This document shows positions 43,058 to 52,476 of a DNA stretch of 54,401 bases, one piece after another (position 1 is the first letter of the stretch; each line of letters begins with the position of its first letter). Source of the stretch: Chloroflexia bacterium (GTDB lineage: Bacteria; Chloroflexota; Chloroflexia; DTKN01); NCBI GenBank assembly GCA_016928715.1, contig JAFGKG010000106.1, positions 1 through 54,401 of the forward strand, read 5' to 3'. Made by a program: the position numbers and the translations under genes. The notes under the pieces were generated by a model. It was not told the DNA's origin and made no database searches. It worked only from the letters and a program-made list of their open reading frames with translations.

Positions 43058-44037
43058 TCGTGCAGTTCCACCACGTCCCCATCGTGCAGGCAGTGATCCC
43101 GCCCTACCAGCTGCCCCTCGTACACGCCGGTGCCCCAGATGCGGGCGGCGCTGAGTTTCTCCAAAAAGTCCTTGTGCACCTTGCCGGCGAACTCGTGGAC
43201 CGTGCAGCCCTTTTTCAACACAAAGGGCGTGCCGTAATCGGGGTCCCGTCCGGGGGCCTTGGAATAGACGCGGATGATGCCCAATTGCTCAAAGATGACC
43301 TGTTTGAGTTGGTCCAGGTTGCGCTCCCCGGTCACCGAGATGGGCAGGACCAGCCAGTCCCCCTCCAAGAGTTCACGGAATATCTCGAAATACTCCTCGG
43401 CCTCCTCGTCGTCGTACTTGTTGACCACGACCAGGAATCGTTTAAAGCTCAGGCCGCGTTGTTCGGCATAGTCCGCCTGCCGGTGCCGGGGCAGGATTTT
43501 GCCCTCCTCCAGCAGGGCCGCCGTCTCCTCCAGTTGCTGCAGGGGGTCCGTCTGCAGGTTGAGCATAAGCAGGATCAGGTCGGCCCGGCGGATTAGCTGG
43601 ATCAGTTCGGGCTCGACATAGTCCGGGTTCAGCGGCGGGGTGTCGATCAACTGCACCTGGATGTCCTCGATCTCGAGCATGCCGGGGGTCGGCTGCCAGG
43701 TCGTAAAGGGGAAATCGGCCACCTCGGGCGTGGCGTTGGTCAGCGCGGCCACCAGGGCCGATTTGCCCACGTTGGCCGGCCCGACCACGACCACCTGGCC
43801 GGCCCCCTCGCGGTCGATGTAATAGGCCGACTCCCGCTTGCCCGTGCTCTTGGCCTGGGGCGAACTGCGCAGCTTGGACAGGCGCTTGCGCAGGCCGGCC
43901 CGCAGCTTGTCCGTGCCCTTGTGCTTGGGCATGATGGAGAGCATTTCTTCCAGGCACTCGATTTTCTCGGCGACCGTCTCGGCGCGGCGGTACCGTTTTT
44001 CGGCGTCGAAATAGTCTGGCGGCAGGTTCGTCGGCAT
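43054..44037 (-). CDS. Obg/DRG-type GTPase with TGS domain
   Basis: The 327 residues contain a helical N-terminus, a GTPase domain (G1 GPANVGKS, switch-II DTPPL, NKYD specificity motif, ISVTGER), and a C-terminal TGS domain (IIRVYSKAPG..VHEFAGKVHKDF). It resembles DRG-family ribosome-associated GTPases, which are typical of archaea and eukaryotes and occur in some bacteria. Start 44037 is set by the promoter, whose -35 box covers the more upstream in-frame start at 44103. Confidence 0.9.
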   Translation of the reverse strand: MPTNLPPDYFDAEKRYRRAETVAEKIECLEEMLSIMPKHKGTDKLRAGLRKRLSKLRSSPQAKSTGKRESAYYIDREGAGQVVVVGPANVGKSALVAALTNATPEVADFPFTTWQPTPGMLEIEDIQVQLIDTPPLNPDYVEPELIQLIRRADLILLMLNLQTDPLQQLEETAALLEEGKILPRHRQADYAEQRGLSFKRFLVVVNKYDDEEAEEYFEIFRELLEGDWLVLPISVTGERNLDQLKQVIFEQLGIIRVYSKAPGRDPDYGTPFVLKKGCTVHEFAGKVHKDFLEKLSAARIWGTGVYEGQLVGRDHCLHDGDVVELHD

Positions 44038-44074
44038 GGCGATCTCTCGGCTTATTGATGACTGTCCCAGCCCT

Positions 44075-44103
44075 ATTTTAATATAGAGCTGGGTTTCCTG
44101 CAA
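44075..44103 (-). promoter_or_regulatory. Promoter of the TGS GTPase gene
   Basis: On the minus strand TTGCAG (44098-44103) and TAAAAT (44075-44080) are 17 bases apart. Confidence 0.65.
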
Positions 44104-44130
44104 GTGGGGCTGCCGTTCTGCGGGTGCTTA

Positions 44131-44850
44131 TTATACCGTCACCAGCCGGGCCCGGCGAAAGCGCGCCCGGACCAGGGCTACCACCGCCAGGTCCAACAGC
44201 GCCAGCAGTATCCCGGCCGCCAGCAGGATCTGTCCAGGGGACTGTGTGGCCATAAAGGCGTGGATCTCGTTGGAAAAGAGGAACGCCACCACTGCCAAGA
44301 CCATTGGCGGCAGCATGAAGGCGGCCATCAGCATTTGGGCGGCTTCTTGGGCGGTGGCGGTGTGGAGGGAAATCAGGACTCCCGTGCTGGCAATCAACAC
44401 GGTGACCAGCAGGCTAAACACCAGGTCGGCCAGGGCGACGGCCGGTCGGTAGAATAGGATGTGGCCTTGCCAGTGGGTAACATTGACGGTGACCAGGCTC
44501 AGAAGGAGAACCAGCAGCGTCGTTCCCCAGCTCACGGCGACCGCCAGTCCGAGCTTGCCAAACAGGATGGCCTGATCATCCAGTCGACTGGCCAACAGCG
44601 TTTCCAGGGTATGCCGTTCTCGCTCACCGGCAAATGAATCGGGGACAGTCACACTCACCAAAATCAGCGGAATGAGGAACGCAACGAATAAAGAGGTATA
44701 GGCCTCGATCCAGCGCAGGCCGGTGTCGAGCGGAGAATAAACGGCCAGCGCCAGGGGGCTCAGCCACGTCAACAGGTAGCGGAGCCGGCTGCCCTGATGG
44801 CGGAACAGACATTTGGCCTCTTTCCACATGACGGTTAGTATGTCGGTCAC
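44131..44850 (-). CDS. ABC-2 type transporter permease
   Basis: A 239-residue integral membrane protein with about six hydrophobic segments and the sequence FAGERERHTLETLLASRL, typical of ABC-2/NatB-like permeases. It overlaps the ATPase gene by four bases and is the last gene of the minus-strand operon starting at 46782. The substrate (lipid, drug, sodium or peptide) cannot be deduced. Confidence 0.88.
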   Translation of the reverse strand: MTDILTVMWKEAKCLFRHQGSRLRYLLTWLSPLALAVYSPLDTGLRWIEAYTSLFVAFLIPLILVSVTVPDSFAGERERHTLETLLASRLDDQAILFGKLGLAVAVSWGTTLLVLLLSLVTVNVTHWQGHILFYRPAVALADLVFSLLVTVLIASTGVLISLHTATAQEAAQMLMAAFMLPPMVLAVVAFLFSNEIHAFMATQSPGQILLAAGILLALLDLAVVALVRARFRRARLVTV

Positions 44851-45785
44851 GGTTTTTCCTCCTCCATAATCTGGATCAGTGCTTGTTCCAAAGTGGCGTG
44901 GCTGTGCTGTACTTCCCGCACCTGCGCCCCCGCGGTGACGAGCAGCGTTACCAGGGCGGCTGTATCTGTTTCCTCCTGCAGATCGATCAGCAATTGTCCG
45001 TCGTCGTGCTGTACTGCGGCAACCTCGGGGCGCTCACGCAGGAGGCGCAGCGACTTTTCGTCAAAGCCACGGCCGGCCACTTTGAGCTGCGGCCGGCCGG
45101 CCCGGGCGCGCAGGTCGTGTGGGTGGCCCATGGCCACCAGCCGGCCCTGGCGTACCACCGCGACCTGTTGGCAGAGGGTTTCAACCTCGGTCATGTTGTG
45201 GGACGTCAAAAAGATCGTTACGCCCTCTCTCGCGGCCAGGGAAGAGAGGGTCGCGCGCACTGCCGCGGCGGCCTGGATATCGAGGCCAGACGTCGGTTCA
45301 TCTAACAGGACCAGGGCCGGCCGGTGCAGGAGCGTCCGGGCCAGGGCTAGCTTTTGCTGCATCCCCCGGCTCCAAGTCCCGGCTCGATCTCGGCGCCGTT
45401 CCCACAGGCCCATCGCGGTCAAAAGCTCGCGGATGCGTGCCCGCCGCAGGGCCGGGGGCATTTGCCAGGCCCGGCCATAGAATTCGAGATTGTCCTCGGC
45501 GCTCAATTGCTCGTAGATGCCGGTGTGCTCGAGCAGTGCGCCGGTCTGCGCGCGTACGGCGTCGGCCTGGGTGCGCGTATCGCGGCCAAGGACCTCGGCC
45601 CGGCCGCCAGTCGGTTCGATCAATCCCAATAGCAGGCGGATGGTCGTGGTCTTGCCGGCGCCATTGGGCCCCAGGAATCCAAAAATCGTCCCGGGTGCGA
45701 CTCTTAGGCTGAGATTGTCGATGGCGCGAACTGGGCCAAAGTCGCGGGTCAGATTTTCGGTGCGGATCGCGGTGCTGGTCGTCAT
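44847..45785 (-). CDS. ABC transporter ATP-binding protein
   Basis: The 312-residue NBD has Walker A GPNGAGKT, signature SRGMQQKLALAR (a Gln variant of LSGGQ), Walker B LVLLDEPTSGLD and switch His (FLTSHN), followed by the C-terminal extension common in CcmA/NatA-type exporters. Start 45785 follows AAGGAGGAG. It pairs with the permease downstream. Confidence 0.93.
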   Translation of the reverse strand: MTTSTAIRTENLTRDFGPVRAIDNLSLRVAPGTIFGFLGPNGAGKTTTIRLLLGLIEPTGGRAEVLGRDTRTQADAVRAQTGALLEHTGIYEQLSAEDNLEFYGRAWQMPPALRRARIRELLTAMGLWERRRDRAGTWSRGMQQKLALARTLLHRPALVLLDEPTSGLDIQAAAAVRATLSSLAAREGVTIFLTSHNMTEVETLCQQVAVVRQGRLVAMGHPHDLRARAGRPQLKVAGRGFDEKSLRLLRERPEVAAVQHDDGQLLIDLQEETDTAALVTLLVTAGAQVREVQHSHATLEQALIQIMEEEKP

Positions 45786-45821
45786 TCGGGTCTCCTCCTT
45801 GGGCAAGGGCTATAAACTGCG

Positions 45822-46145
45822 TCACGCAGGCAGTTTTCCCAGCATTTGTTCCATGTGTCTCTTGTAGGCCAGGAAAGCTTCCCGGCCCTCGTCGCTGAGG
45901 GAGATGATTGTGAGCGGCTTTTTCTCTTTAAAATCCTTTTCAATGATTACGTAACCCGCCTCCTCCAATTTGCTCAAGTGAGAGGAGAGATTGCCGGCGG
46001 TCAGCCCGGCCAGGCGGGCCAGGTAGACAAAATCGGCGTTTTCTACCACGTACAGGTAGGTCATGACCTTGAGCCGGGCCGGAGAATGGATCATCTGGTC
46101 GATCTCGGCCTGCACATAGTCTTCCAGACGCTTATTTTTCCCCAT
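45822..46145 (-). CDS. Winged-helix transcriptional regulator
   Basis: A 107-residue DNA-binding protein of the ArsR/MarR-like single-domain class (HTH: LARLAGLTAGNLSSHLSKLEEAGYV; wing: KKPLTIISLSDEGREAF). It starts inside the end of the upstream membrane-protein gene. Such regulators usually control their own ABC exporter operon; palindromes CAAAGTACTTTG at the operon promoter are the likely operator. Confidence 0.9.
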   Translation of the reverse strand: MGKNKRLEDYVQAEIDQMIHSPARLKVMTYLYVVENADFVYLARLAGLTAGNLSSHLSKLEEAGYVIIEKDFKEKKPLTIISLSDEGREAFLAYKRHMEQMLGKLPA

Positions 46146-46782
46146 AGAATTCCTCCCCCGCGTGCGCGGGATCGGAGCGTAAAAAGCGGATCAACAGAAA
46201 GCTGCCTGTGGCAAGCAACACCGCCGCCGAGACCAGGTTGGCGACGAGAGCTGGCGTGCCCCATTCGGGCCGGACCCTCGAGAGCACCCGCGCCGGGTAA
46301 ACGCCCGCGTACAGCACTCCATAGAGATAGAGACGAGGCAGGCCGAGTACGTAGGCGGAGAGGCCAAAAATGGACAGGGAGAGAGCGGTCCAGAGGACTG
46401 CGGAGGACCAGGTCTGCCGAACCCTTTCCGGAAAGGGCCCTTGTCCAAGCCAAAACCAGGCCATGCCGACCAGTAGGACGCCGAGTAGGAGGCCGCCCAA
46501 AATGTTCATCACGACTCGCATACGGGCCTTGTGAGCGGCCAGAAAACGAACTCGGCCCAGTCGCGGGGTGGTGATCAGGCGATTGGTGACAAACAGGGCG
46601 ATGAGAATCGGCAGCGAGAGCAGGGCGATCCACCAATCGTCAAGCGGGATGGCTCGTTCGAGCCGGGGGGCCAGGACGAGGGCCAGGAGTTCGAGACCCA
46701 AGGCGAGGTCGATCAGGCCGTCCTGAAAGCTCAGGTTAAAAGCTTGGCGTTCCGCCTTTTGTAGATCCAGGGTCTCCGGCAC
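46132..46782 (-). CDS. Hypothetical membrane protein, first gene of the ABC operon
   Basis: GTG 46782 follows AAGGAGG. The 216 residues contain about six hydrophobic segments and no motif I recognise. It precedes and overlaps (14 bases) the regulator gene. It might be an accessory membrane subunit or a sensor for the regulator and transporter. Confidence 0.75.
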   Translation of the reverse strand: MPETLDLQKAERQAFNLSFQDGLIDLALGLELLALVLAPRLERAIPLDDWWIALLSLPILIALFVTNRLITTPRLGRVRFLAAHKARMRVVMNILGGLLLGVLLVGMAWFWLGQGPFPERVRQTWSSAVLWTALSLSIFGLSAYVLGLPRLYLYGVLYAGVYPARVLSRVRPEWGTPALVANLVSAAVLLATGSFLLIRFLRSDPAHAGEEFYGEK

Positions 46783-46809
46783 GCTGAACCTCCTTGTTCT
46801 TAGCAGCTC

Positions 46810-46837
46810 CAAGTACTTTGTTTTTCAAAGTACTTTG
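46810..46837. promoter_or_regulatory. Paired palindromic operator of the ABC operon
   Basis: CAAGTACTTTG (46810-46820) and the perfect palindrome CAAAGTACTTTG (46826-46837) are separated by TTTTT and also form an inverted repeat together. They start right after the -10 box, where a repressor would block transcription. Confidence 0.75.
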
Positions 46838-46841
46838 CGCC

Positions 46842-46870
46842 ATTATACAACACGTTGCTGTGCTTGTCAA
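46842..46870 (-). promoter_or_regulatory. Consensus promoter of the ABC operon
   Basis: On the minus strand TTGACA (46865-46870) and TATAAT (46842-46847), both perfect, are 17 bases apart. Confidence 0.85.
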
Positions 46871-46888
46871 GGGGGTTCAATGCAACTT

Positions 46889-48538
46889 TTATTCGCCCTG
46901 CTCGAACGCCTTGGCCACGATGGCCCGGGCCTCCTCCTGGATCTGGCGCAGGTGCTCCTTCCCTACAAAGCTCTCGGCATAGATCTTGTAGATATCCTCC
47001 GTGCCGGAGGGGCGTGCGGCGAACCAGCCATTCTCGGCGACCACCTTGAGCCCGCCGATGGGGGCGTCGTTGCCCGGGGCGCGGGTCCGCCGGGCCAGGA
47101 TGGCTTCCCCGGCCAACTCCTCGGCCTCGACCAGTTCGGGCGAGAGCCGCTTCAGCGCCGCTTTTTGCTCCGGGCTGGCCGGCACGTCCAGGCGCTCATA
47201 GACGGCCCGGCCGAACCGCTCTTCCAGGTCCCGGTAGTGCTCGCTGGGGTCCCGGCCGGTCGTGGCCATGATCTCGGCGGCCAGCAGGTCCAGGAGTATC
47301 CCATCCTTGTCCGTGGTCCAGACCGTGCCGTCCTGGCGCAGGAACGAAGCGCCCGCGCTCTCCTCCCCCCCAAAGCCCAGCGCGCCGTTGAGCAGGCCGG
47401 GCACAAACCATTTAAAGCCCACCGGCACCTCGTACAACTCGCGTCCCAGGTGGGCGGCCACCCGGTCGATGGTGGAACTGGAGACGACCGTCTTGCCCAC
47501 GGCCACGTCCGCCCCCCAGCCGGGACGGCTCTGGAAGAGATAGTGCACGGCCACCGCCAGGTAGTGGTTGGGGTTCAGCAGGCCGGCCTCGCGGGTGACG
47601 ATGCCGTGCCGGTCATAGTCGGGGTCGTTGCCAAAGGCCAGGTCGAACTGTTCTCGGAGCCGGATCAGGCCGGCCATGGCATAGGGCGAGGAGCAGTCCA
47701 TGCGGATCTGGCCGTCGTGGTCCACCGTCATGAAGGAAAAGGTGGGGTCGACCCGGGGGTTGACCACCTCGATGTCCAGGCCGTACATCTCGGCCAGGGG
47801 CTCCCAGTAGGCCACCCCGGAGCCGCCCATGGGGTCGACCCCGATCTTGAGCCCGGCGGCGGCGATGGCCGGCATGTCCAGGATGCGGCGCAGGTCCTCC
47901 AGGTAGGGCCGGATATAGTCGTACTCGTGGGTGCCGTCGGCCCGCCAGGCCTTTTTCAGTGGGATGCGCCGGACGTCCGCCAGGCCGGCCTGCAGGATCT
48001 GGTTGGCCCGTTCTTGGATTTCCTGGGTCACCTCGGTGCTGGCCGGCCCGCCCTGGGGGGGATTGTACTTGAACCCGCCGTCCTGGGGCGGATTGTGGGA
48101 GGGGGTAATGACCACGCCGTCGGCCAGCCCGCGGCGGCGGCCGCGGTTGTAGGTCAGGATGGCGTGCGAGATGACCGGTGTGGGTGTGTAACCCAGGCCG
48201 GCCTGCACCATGAGGTCCAGCCCGTGCGCGGCCAGGACCTGGATGGTTGTGTACAGGGCCGGCTCGGACAGGGCGTGGGTGTCCATGCCGACGTACAGCG
48301 GCCCGTCGATGCCGTGCTTTTGGCGGAATTCGCACAGGGCCTGGCAGATGGCCAGGATGTGGTCCTCGTTGAAACTGCCCTCCAGCGAGGAGCCCCGGTG
48401 TCCCGATGTGCCAAATTTGACCCGCTGGGCCGGATCCTCCGGGTCGGGCCGTTGGGTATAGTAGGCCGAAACGAGCCGCGGCACGTTGACCAACAGCTCG
48501 GCCGGCGCCCTTTTCCCCGCCAGTTCGTGTACGCTCAT
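46889..48538 (-). CDS. pgm: Alpha-D-phosphoglucomutase
   Basis: The 549-residue enzyme has all four mutase signatures: [10 protein letters not shown] near the start, the catalytic serine loop [11 protein letters not shown], the metal loop DPDYDRHG, the sugar loop [10 protein letters not shown] and the phosphate loop [15 protein letters not shown]. It interconverts glucose-1-phosphate and glucose-6-phosphate. Start 48538 (MSVHELAG) follows GGAGGAA. It lies 51 bases behind the gamma-glutamyltransferase gene on the same strand and may be co-transcribed with it. Confidence 0.95.
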   Translation of the reverse strand: MSVHELAGKRAPAELLVNVPRLVSAYYTQRPDPEDPAQRVKFGTSGHRGSSLEGSFNEDHILAICQALCEFRQKHGIDGPLYVGMDTHALSEPALYTTIQVLAAHGLDLMVQAGLGYTPTPVISHAILTYNRGRRRGLADGVVITPSHNPPQDGGFKYNPPQGGPASTEVTQEIQERANQILQAGLADVRRIPLKKAWRADGTHEYDYIRPYLEDLRRILDMPAIAAAGLKIGVDPMGGSGVAYWEPLAEMYGLDIEVVNPRVDPTFSFMTVDHDGQIRMDCSSPYAMAGLIRLREQFDLAFGNDPDYDRHGIVTREAGLLNPNHYLAVAVHYLFQSRPGWGADVAVGKTVVSSSTIDRVAAHLGRELYEVPVGFKWFVPGLLNGALGFGGEESAGASFLRQDGTVWTTDKDGILLDLLAAEIMATTGRDPSEHYRDLEERFGRAVYERLDVPASPEQKAALKRLSPELVEAEELAGEAILARRTRAPGNDAPIGGLKVVAENGWFAARPSGTEDIYKIYAESFVGKEHLRQIQEEARAIVAKAFEQGE

Positions 48539-48589
48539 CCGCTTTCCTCCAATCTCCAAGGGCGAGGTATGTGTCGCCCCTGCTAAAAA

Positions 48590-50215
<1,626 letters not shown>

Positions 50216-50238
50216 GCAAGATTCCTCCGTTGGTGTAT

Positions 50239-50267
50239 ATTGTACCGCAGGAGAGGGGGGCTGGCAA
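50239..50267 (-). promoter_or_regulatory. Promoter of the ggt-pgm pair
   Basis: On the minus strand TTGCCA (50262-50267) and TACAAT (50239-50244) are 17 bases apart, leaving a short leader. Confidence 0.65.
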
Positions 50268-50388
50268 GTGGGCAGACTGGGTGCGGCAGCCGCGTGCCTG
50301 CGAGAGGGCCATGGCTTTCGTTGCGCCAGCCCCCATGCCCACCCTCGTCTCCGCCGAGGCGGGCGCCATAAAGGATGAAAATGCCCTG

Positions 50389-50466
50389 GTAGGGGCGGGC
50401 CGCCCCAACAAGTTGGGGATGTGCCCGCCCGGTCCGACAGGGGCAGCCACGGGGGGCTGCCCCTAC
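50389..50466. repeat. GC-rich palindromic (REP/MITE-like) element
   Basis: The 78-base stretch begins with GTAGGGGC and ends with its exact complement GCCCCTAC. Inner pairs include GGGGCAGCC/GGCTGCCCC and CCCCAAC/GTTGGGG. Such elements are commonly dispersed in genomes of this type. Confidence 0.55.
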
Positions 50467-50472
50467 TCGCCC

Positions 50473-50501
50473 TTGACGGGACGGCGCGGATGTGGTATTT
50501 T
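50473..50501 (+). promoter_or_regulatory. Promoter of the ADP-ribosylglycohydrolase gene
   Basis: TTGACG (50473-50478) and TATTTT (50496-50501) are 17 bases apart, 40 bases before the start codon. Confidence 0.6.
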
Positions 50502-50540
50502 GGCAGGTGGATCTGCTGCCTGCCCGACAGGAGGAAAGAG

Positions 50541-51413
50541 ATGTCCAATGCCCTAGACCGCGCCCTACTGAGCCTGGAGGGGCTGTCCGTCGGCGATGCC
50601 TTTGGCCAGCGCTTCTTCTCCGTGTCCTTCTCCCTCATCGCCAGGCGGGAGCTGCCCCCGCCCCCCTGGCCCTGGACGGACGACACCCACATGGCCCTCT
50701 CGATCGTGGAGGTGCTGCGGGACCACGGCCGGATTCAACAGGATGCCCTGGCCCGGGCGTTCGCCGTGCGTTTCAGCCAGGAGCCCTTTCGCGGCTACGC
50801 CCGCGGGGCGGCCAGCCTGCTGACGCGGGTTTCCGGCGGCGCGGATTGGCGCCAGATCGCCCCCTCTCTGTTCGGCGAGGGCTCCTATGGCAACGGCGCC
50901 GCGATGCGCGCCGCGCCCATCGGCGGCTTTTTCGGCGGCGACCCAGAGCGCGCGGCCCGAGAAGCGCAGCGCTCCGCCGTGATCACCCACGCCCACCCGG
51001 AGGGCCAGGCCGGCGCCATGGCGGTGGCCGCGGCGGCCGCCATAGCCGCCCGCCCCGAACCGCCGGCGGGTCTCCAGTTCCTGCGGGAGGCGGCCCGCTT
51101 TGTCCCCAGCAGCATCACTCGCGAGCAGGTCGAACGCTCCTTCGAGATCGCCGGCGACGACCTGGCCGCGGCCGTGCGGCAGCTCGGGACCGGCCGGCGG
51201 GTATCCGCCCAGGACACGGTCCCCTTTTGCCTGTGGTGCGCGGCGCACCGCCTGGACGACTTGGCGGAGGCGCTGTGGTGGACGGCCGGCGGCCTGGGCG
51301 ACTGCGACACGACCTGCGCTATTGTGGGGGGCATCGTCGCCCTATCCGCGCCGGTACCGCGGGCCTGGGTCGAGCGGCGCGAGCCACTGCCCGCCGGCTT
51401 TCAGCGGGCTTGA
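50541..51413 (+). CDS. ADP-ribosylglycohydrolase family protein
   Basis: ATG 50541 follows AGGAGGAAA. The 290-residue all-helical enzyme carries the family's metal and substrate motifs: SVGDAFG, TDDTHM, SYGNGAAMRAAP, THAHPEG and the late GDCDTTCAIVGG, where GGDTDT is more usual. It removes ADP-ribose from proteins or small molecules; DraG and ARH3 are relatives. No nitrogenase gene is near, so a DraG role is not supported. Confidence 0.9.
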   Translation: MSNALDRALLSLEGLSVGDAFGQRFFSVSFSLIARRELPPPPWPWTDDTHMALSIVEVLRDHGRIQQDALARAFAVRFSQEPFRGYARGAASLLTRVSGGADWRQIAPSLFGEGSYGNGAAMRAAPIGGFFGGDPERAAREAQRSAVITHAHPEGQAGAMAVAAAAAIAARPEPPAGLQFLREAARFVPSSITREQVERSFEIAGDDLAAAVRQLGTGRRVSAQDTVPFCLWCAAHRLDDLAEALWWTAGGLGDCDTTCAIVGGIVALSAPVPRAWVERREPLPAGFQRA

Positions 51414-51426
51414 GCAGAGAGGAAAA

Positions 51427-51873
51427 ATGATGATCCATCTCTTTCCGTTCCTACTCTTTGACATACCGGCCGGCCTGATGATCTTTTTGGCTTTTGGTGC
51501 CGGGGTCGTGGTTTTTGCCGGCCTGGTTCTGCTCGAAGCGCTTGTCCTGCGCTTGCTCCAGTGGGGCTCTGTATGGATTTCTCTGCTCGACTCTTTTTTG
51601 GTCAACCTGGCCACGACGATCCTGGGCTTTTTCCTGGCGTCGGGGTTGAGCCTGATGGGGGGGCTGATCCTTAGCTTTACCGGATCTTTTCTGCGCGATC
51701 TGTTGATCCTCCTTTTCTTGGGGGCGATGTCTGTGGGCATTGAGGGGGTTCTGCTGCTCCTGATCAGGCGCCAACCGGCGCTCAAGACCTGGAAGGCTGC
51801 TCTGATCACGAATGTGGTGAGCTATGTCGGACTCTTTATCCTGATCACGCTTTTGGGCTCGCGGTGGGCTTGA
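51427..51873 (+). CDS. Hypothetical four-helix membrane protein
   Basis: A 148-residue protein made almost entirely of hydrophobic segments (about 4-40, 45-75, 80-118, 125-147), with short charged turns. A GAGAGGAAAA ribosome site precedes ATG 51427. I do not recognise a family. It begins 13 bases after the glycohydrolase gene. Confidence 0.7.
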   Translation: MMIHLFPFLLFDIPAGLMIFLAFGAGVVVFAGLVLLEALVLRLLQWGSVWISLLDSFLVNLATTILGFFLASGLSLMGGLILSFTGSFLRDLLILLFLGAMSVGIEGVLLLLIRRQPALKTWKAALITNVVSYVGLFILITLLGSRWA

Positions 51874-51887
51874 ACCGTATCCCCCAT

Positions 51888-51916
51888 TTGCGCGCTCGCC
51901 CCAGATATAGTAAAAT
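51888..51916 (+). promoter_or_regulatory. Promoter of the greA-lysS operon
   Basis: TTGCGC (51888-51893) and TAAAAT (51911-51916) are 17 bases apart. Confidence 0.6.
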
Positions 51917-51935
51917 AAGAACTCGGTATATTTTT

Positions 51936-51974
51936 GGGCGGTTGCATCGCCGAGGCGAAGGACCGCCCTTTGTC
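51936..51974 (+). terminator. Leader hairpin before greA, possible attenuator
   Basis: GGGCGGT (51936-51942) pairs with ACCGCCC (51962-51968), with an inner CGCC-GAG-GCG stem, followed by TTTGTCT. It sits between promoter and start codon, so it could act as an attenuator of greA-lysS. Confidence 0.45.
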
Positions 51975-51998
51975 TCTAAATTGCCGTAGGAGGAAGTA

Positions 51999-52463
51999 GT
52001 GACGGAACCGACCTATTTGACGCCGGAAGGCCAAAAGAAACTGCAAAAGGAGTTGGACCACCTGCGCACGGAGGGCCGCCGCCACGCCGCCAAGCGACTG
52101 CAGCACGCTATCGAGCTGGGTGACCTGCGCGAGAGCGGGGAATACCAGGATGCCAAGGAGCACCAGGCCTTTATCGAGGGCCGCATCCGGGAGTTGGAGC
52201 TGCTGCTGGCCGACGTGGAGCTGATTGATGAAACGGAGAACAGCGACCGGGTGATCCTGGGCTCGACGGTGTGCGTTCGCGACCAGGAGGGCTACGAGGA
52301 GACCTGGCTCGTGGTGGGCTCGGCCGAGGCGGACCCGAGCGGCGGGCGCATCTCGGACGAATCCCCCGTGGGCCGGGCCCTGATGGGCGGCAGGGTGCGC
52401 GACACCGTGCAGGTCAAGACCCCCGCCGGCCCGGTGCAGTACACAATTCTCGAGATCTCTTGA
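51999..52463 (+). CDS. greA: Transcription elongation factor GreA
   Basis: The 154-residue protein has the N-terminal coiled-coil with the acidic tip DLRESGEYQDAKE and the C-terminal FKBP-like domain (GSTVCVRDQEG, SDESPVGRALMG, VKTPAGPVQYTILEIS). It stimulates RNA cleavage in backtracked RNA polymerase. GTG start behind AGGAGG. It lies 13 bases before lysS; greA-lysS is a common pair. Confidence 0.96.
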   Translation: MTEPTYLTPEGQKKLQKELDHLRTEGRRHAAKRLQHAIELGDLRESGEYQDAKEHQAFIEGRIRELELLLADVELIDETENSDRVILGSTVCVRDQEGYEETWLVVGSAEADPSGGRISDESPVGRALMGGRVRDTVQVKTPAGPVQYTILEIS

Positions 52464-52476
52464 GGGGAGGAAGGCC

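Larger units (their letters stand above)
50216..50540. other. Divergent intergenic region with palindromic element
   Basis: Besides two promoters (50239-50267 minus, 50473-50501 plus) this region contains a GC-rich palindromic element at 50389-50466. No credible gene is seen. Confidence 0.6.

Noticed and set aside
43054-44103. Longer start of the TGS GTPase at 44103
   Set aside because: That start lies in the -35 box of the promoter, has no ribosome site, and the added residues do not fit the family.
50541-51413. DraG, the nitrogenase-reactivating glycohydrolase
   Set aside because: The family matches but there is no nitrogenase or draT gene in the window, so only the family name is justified.
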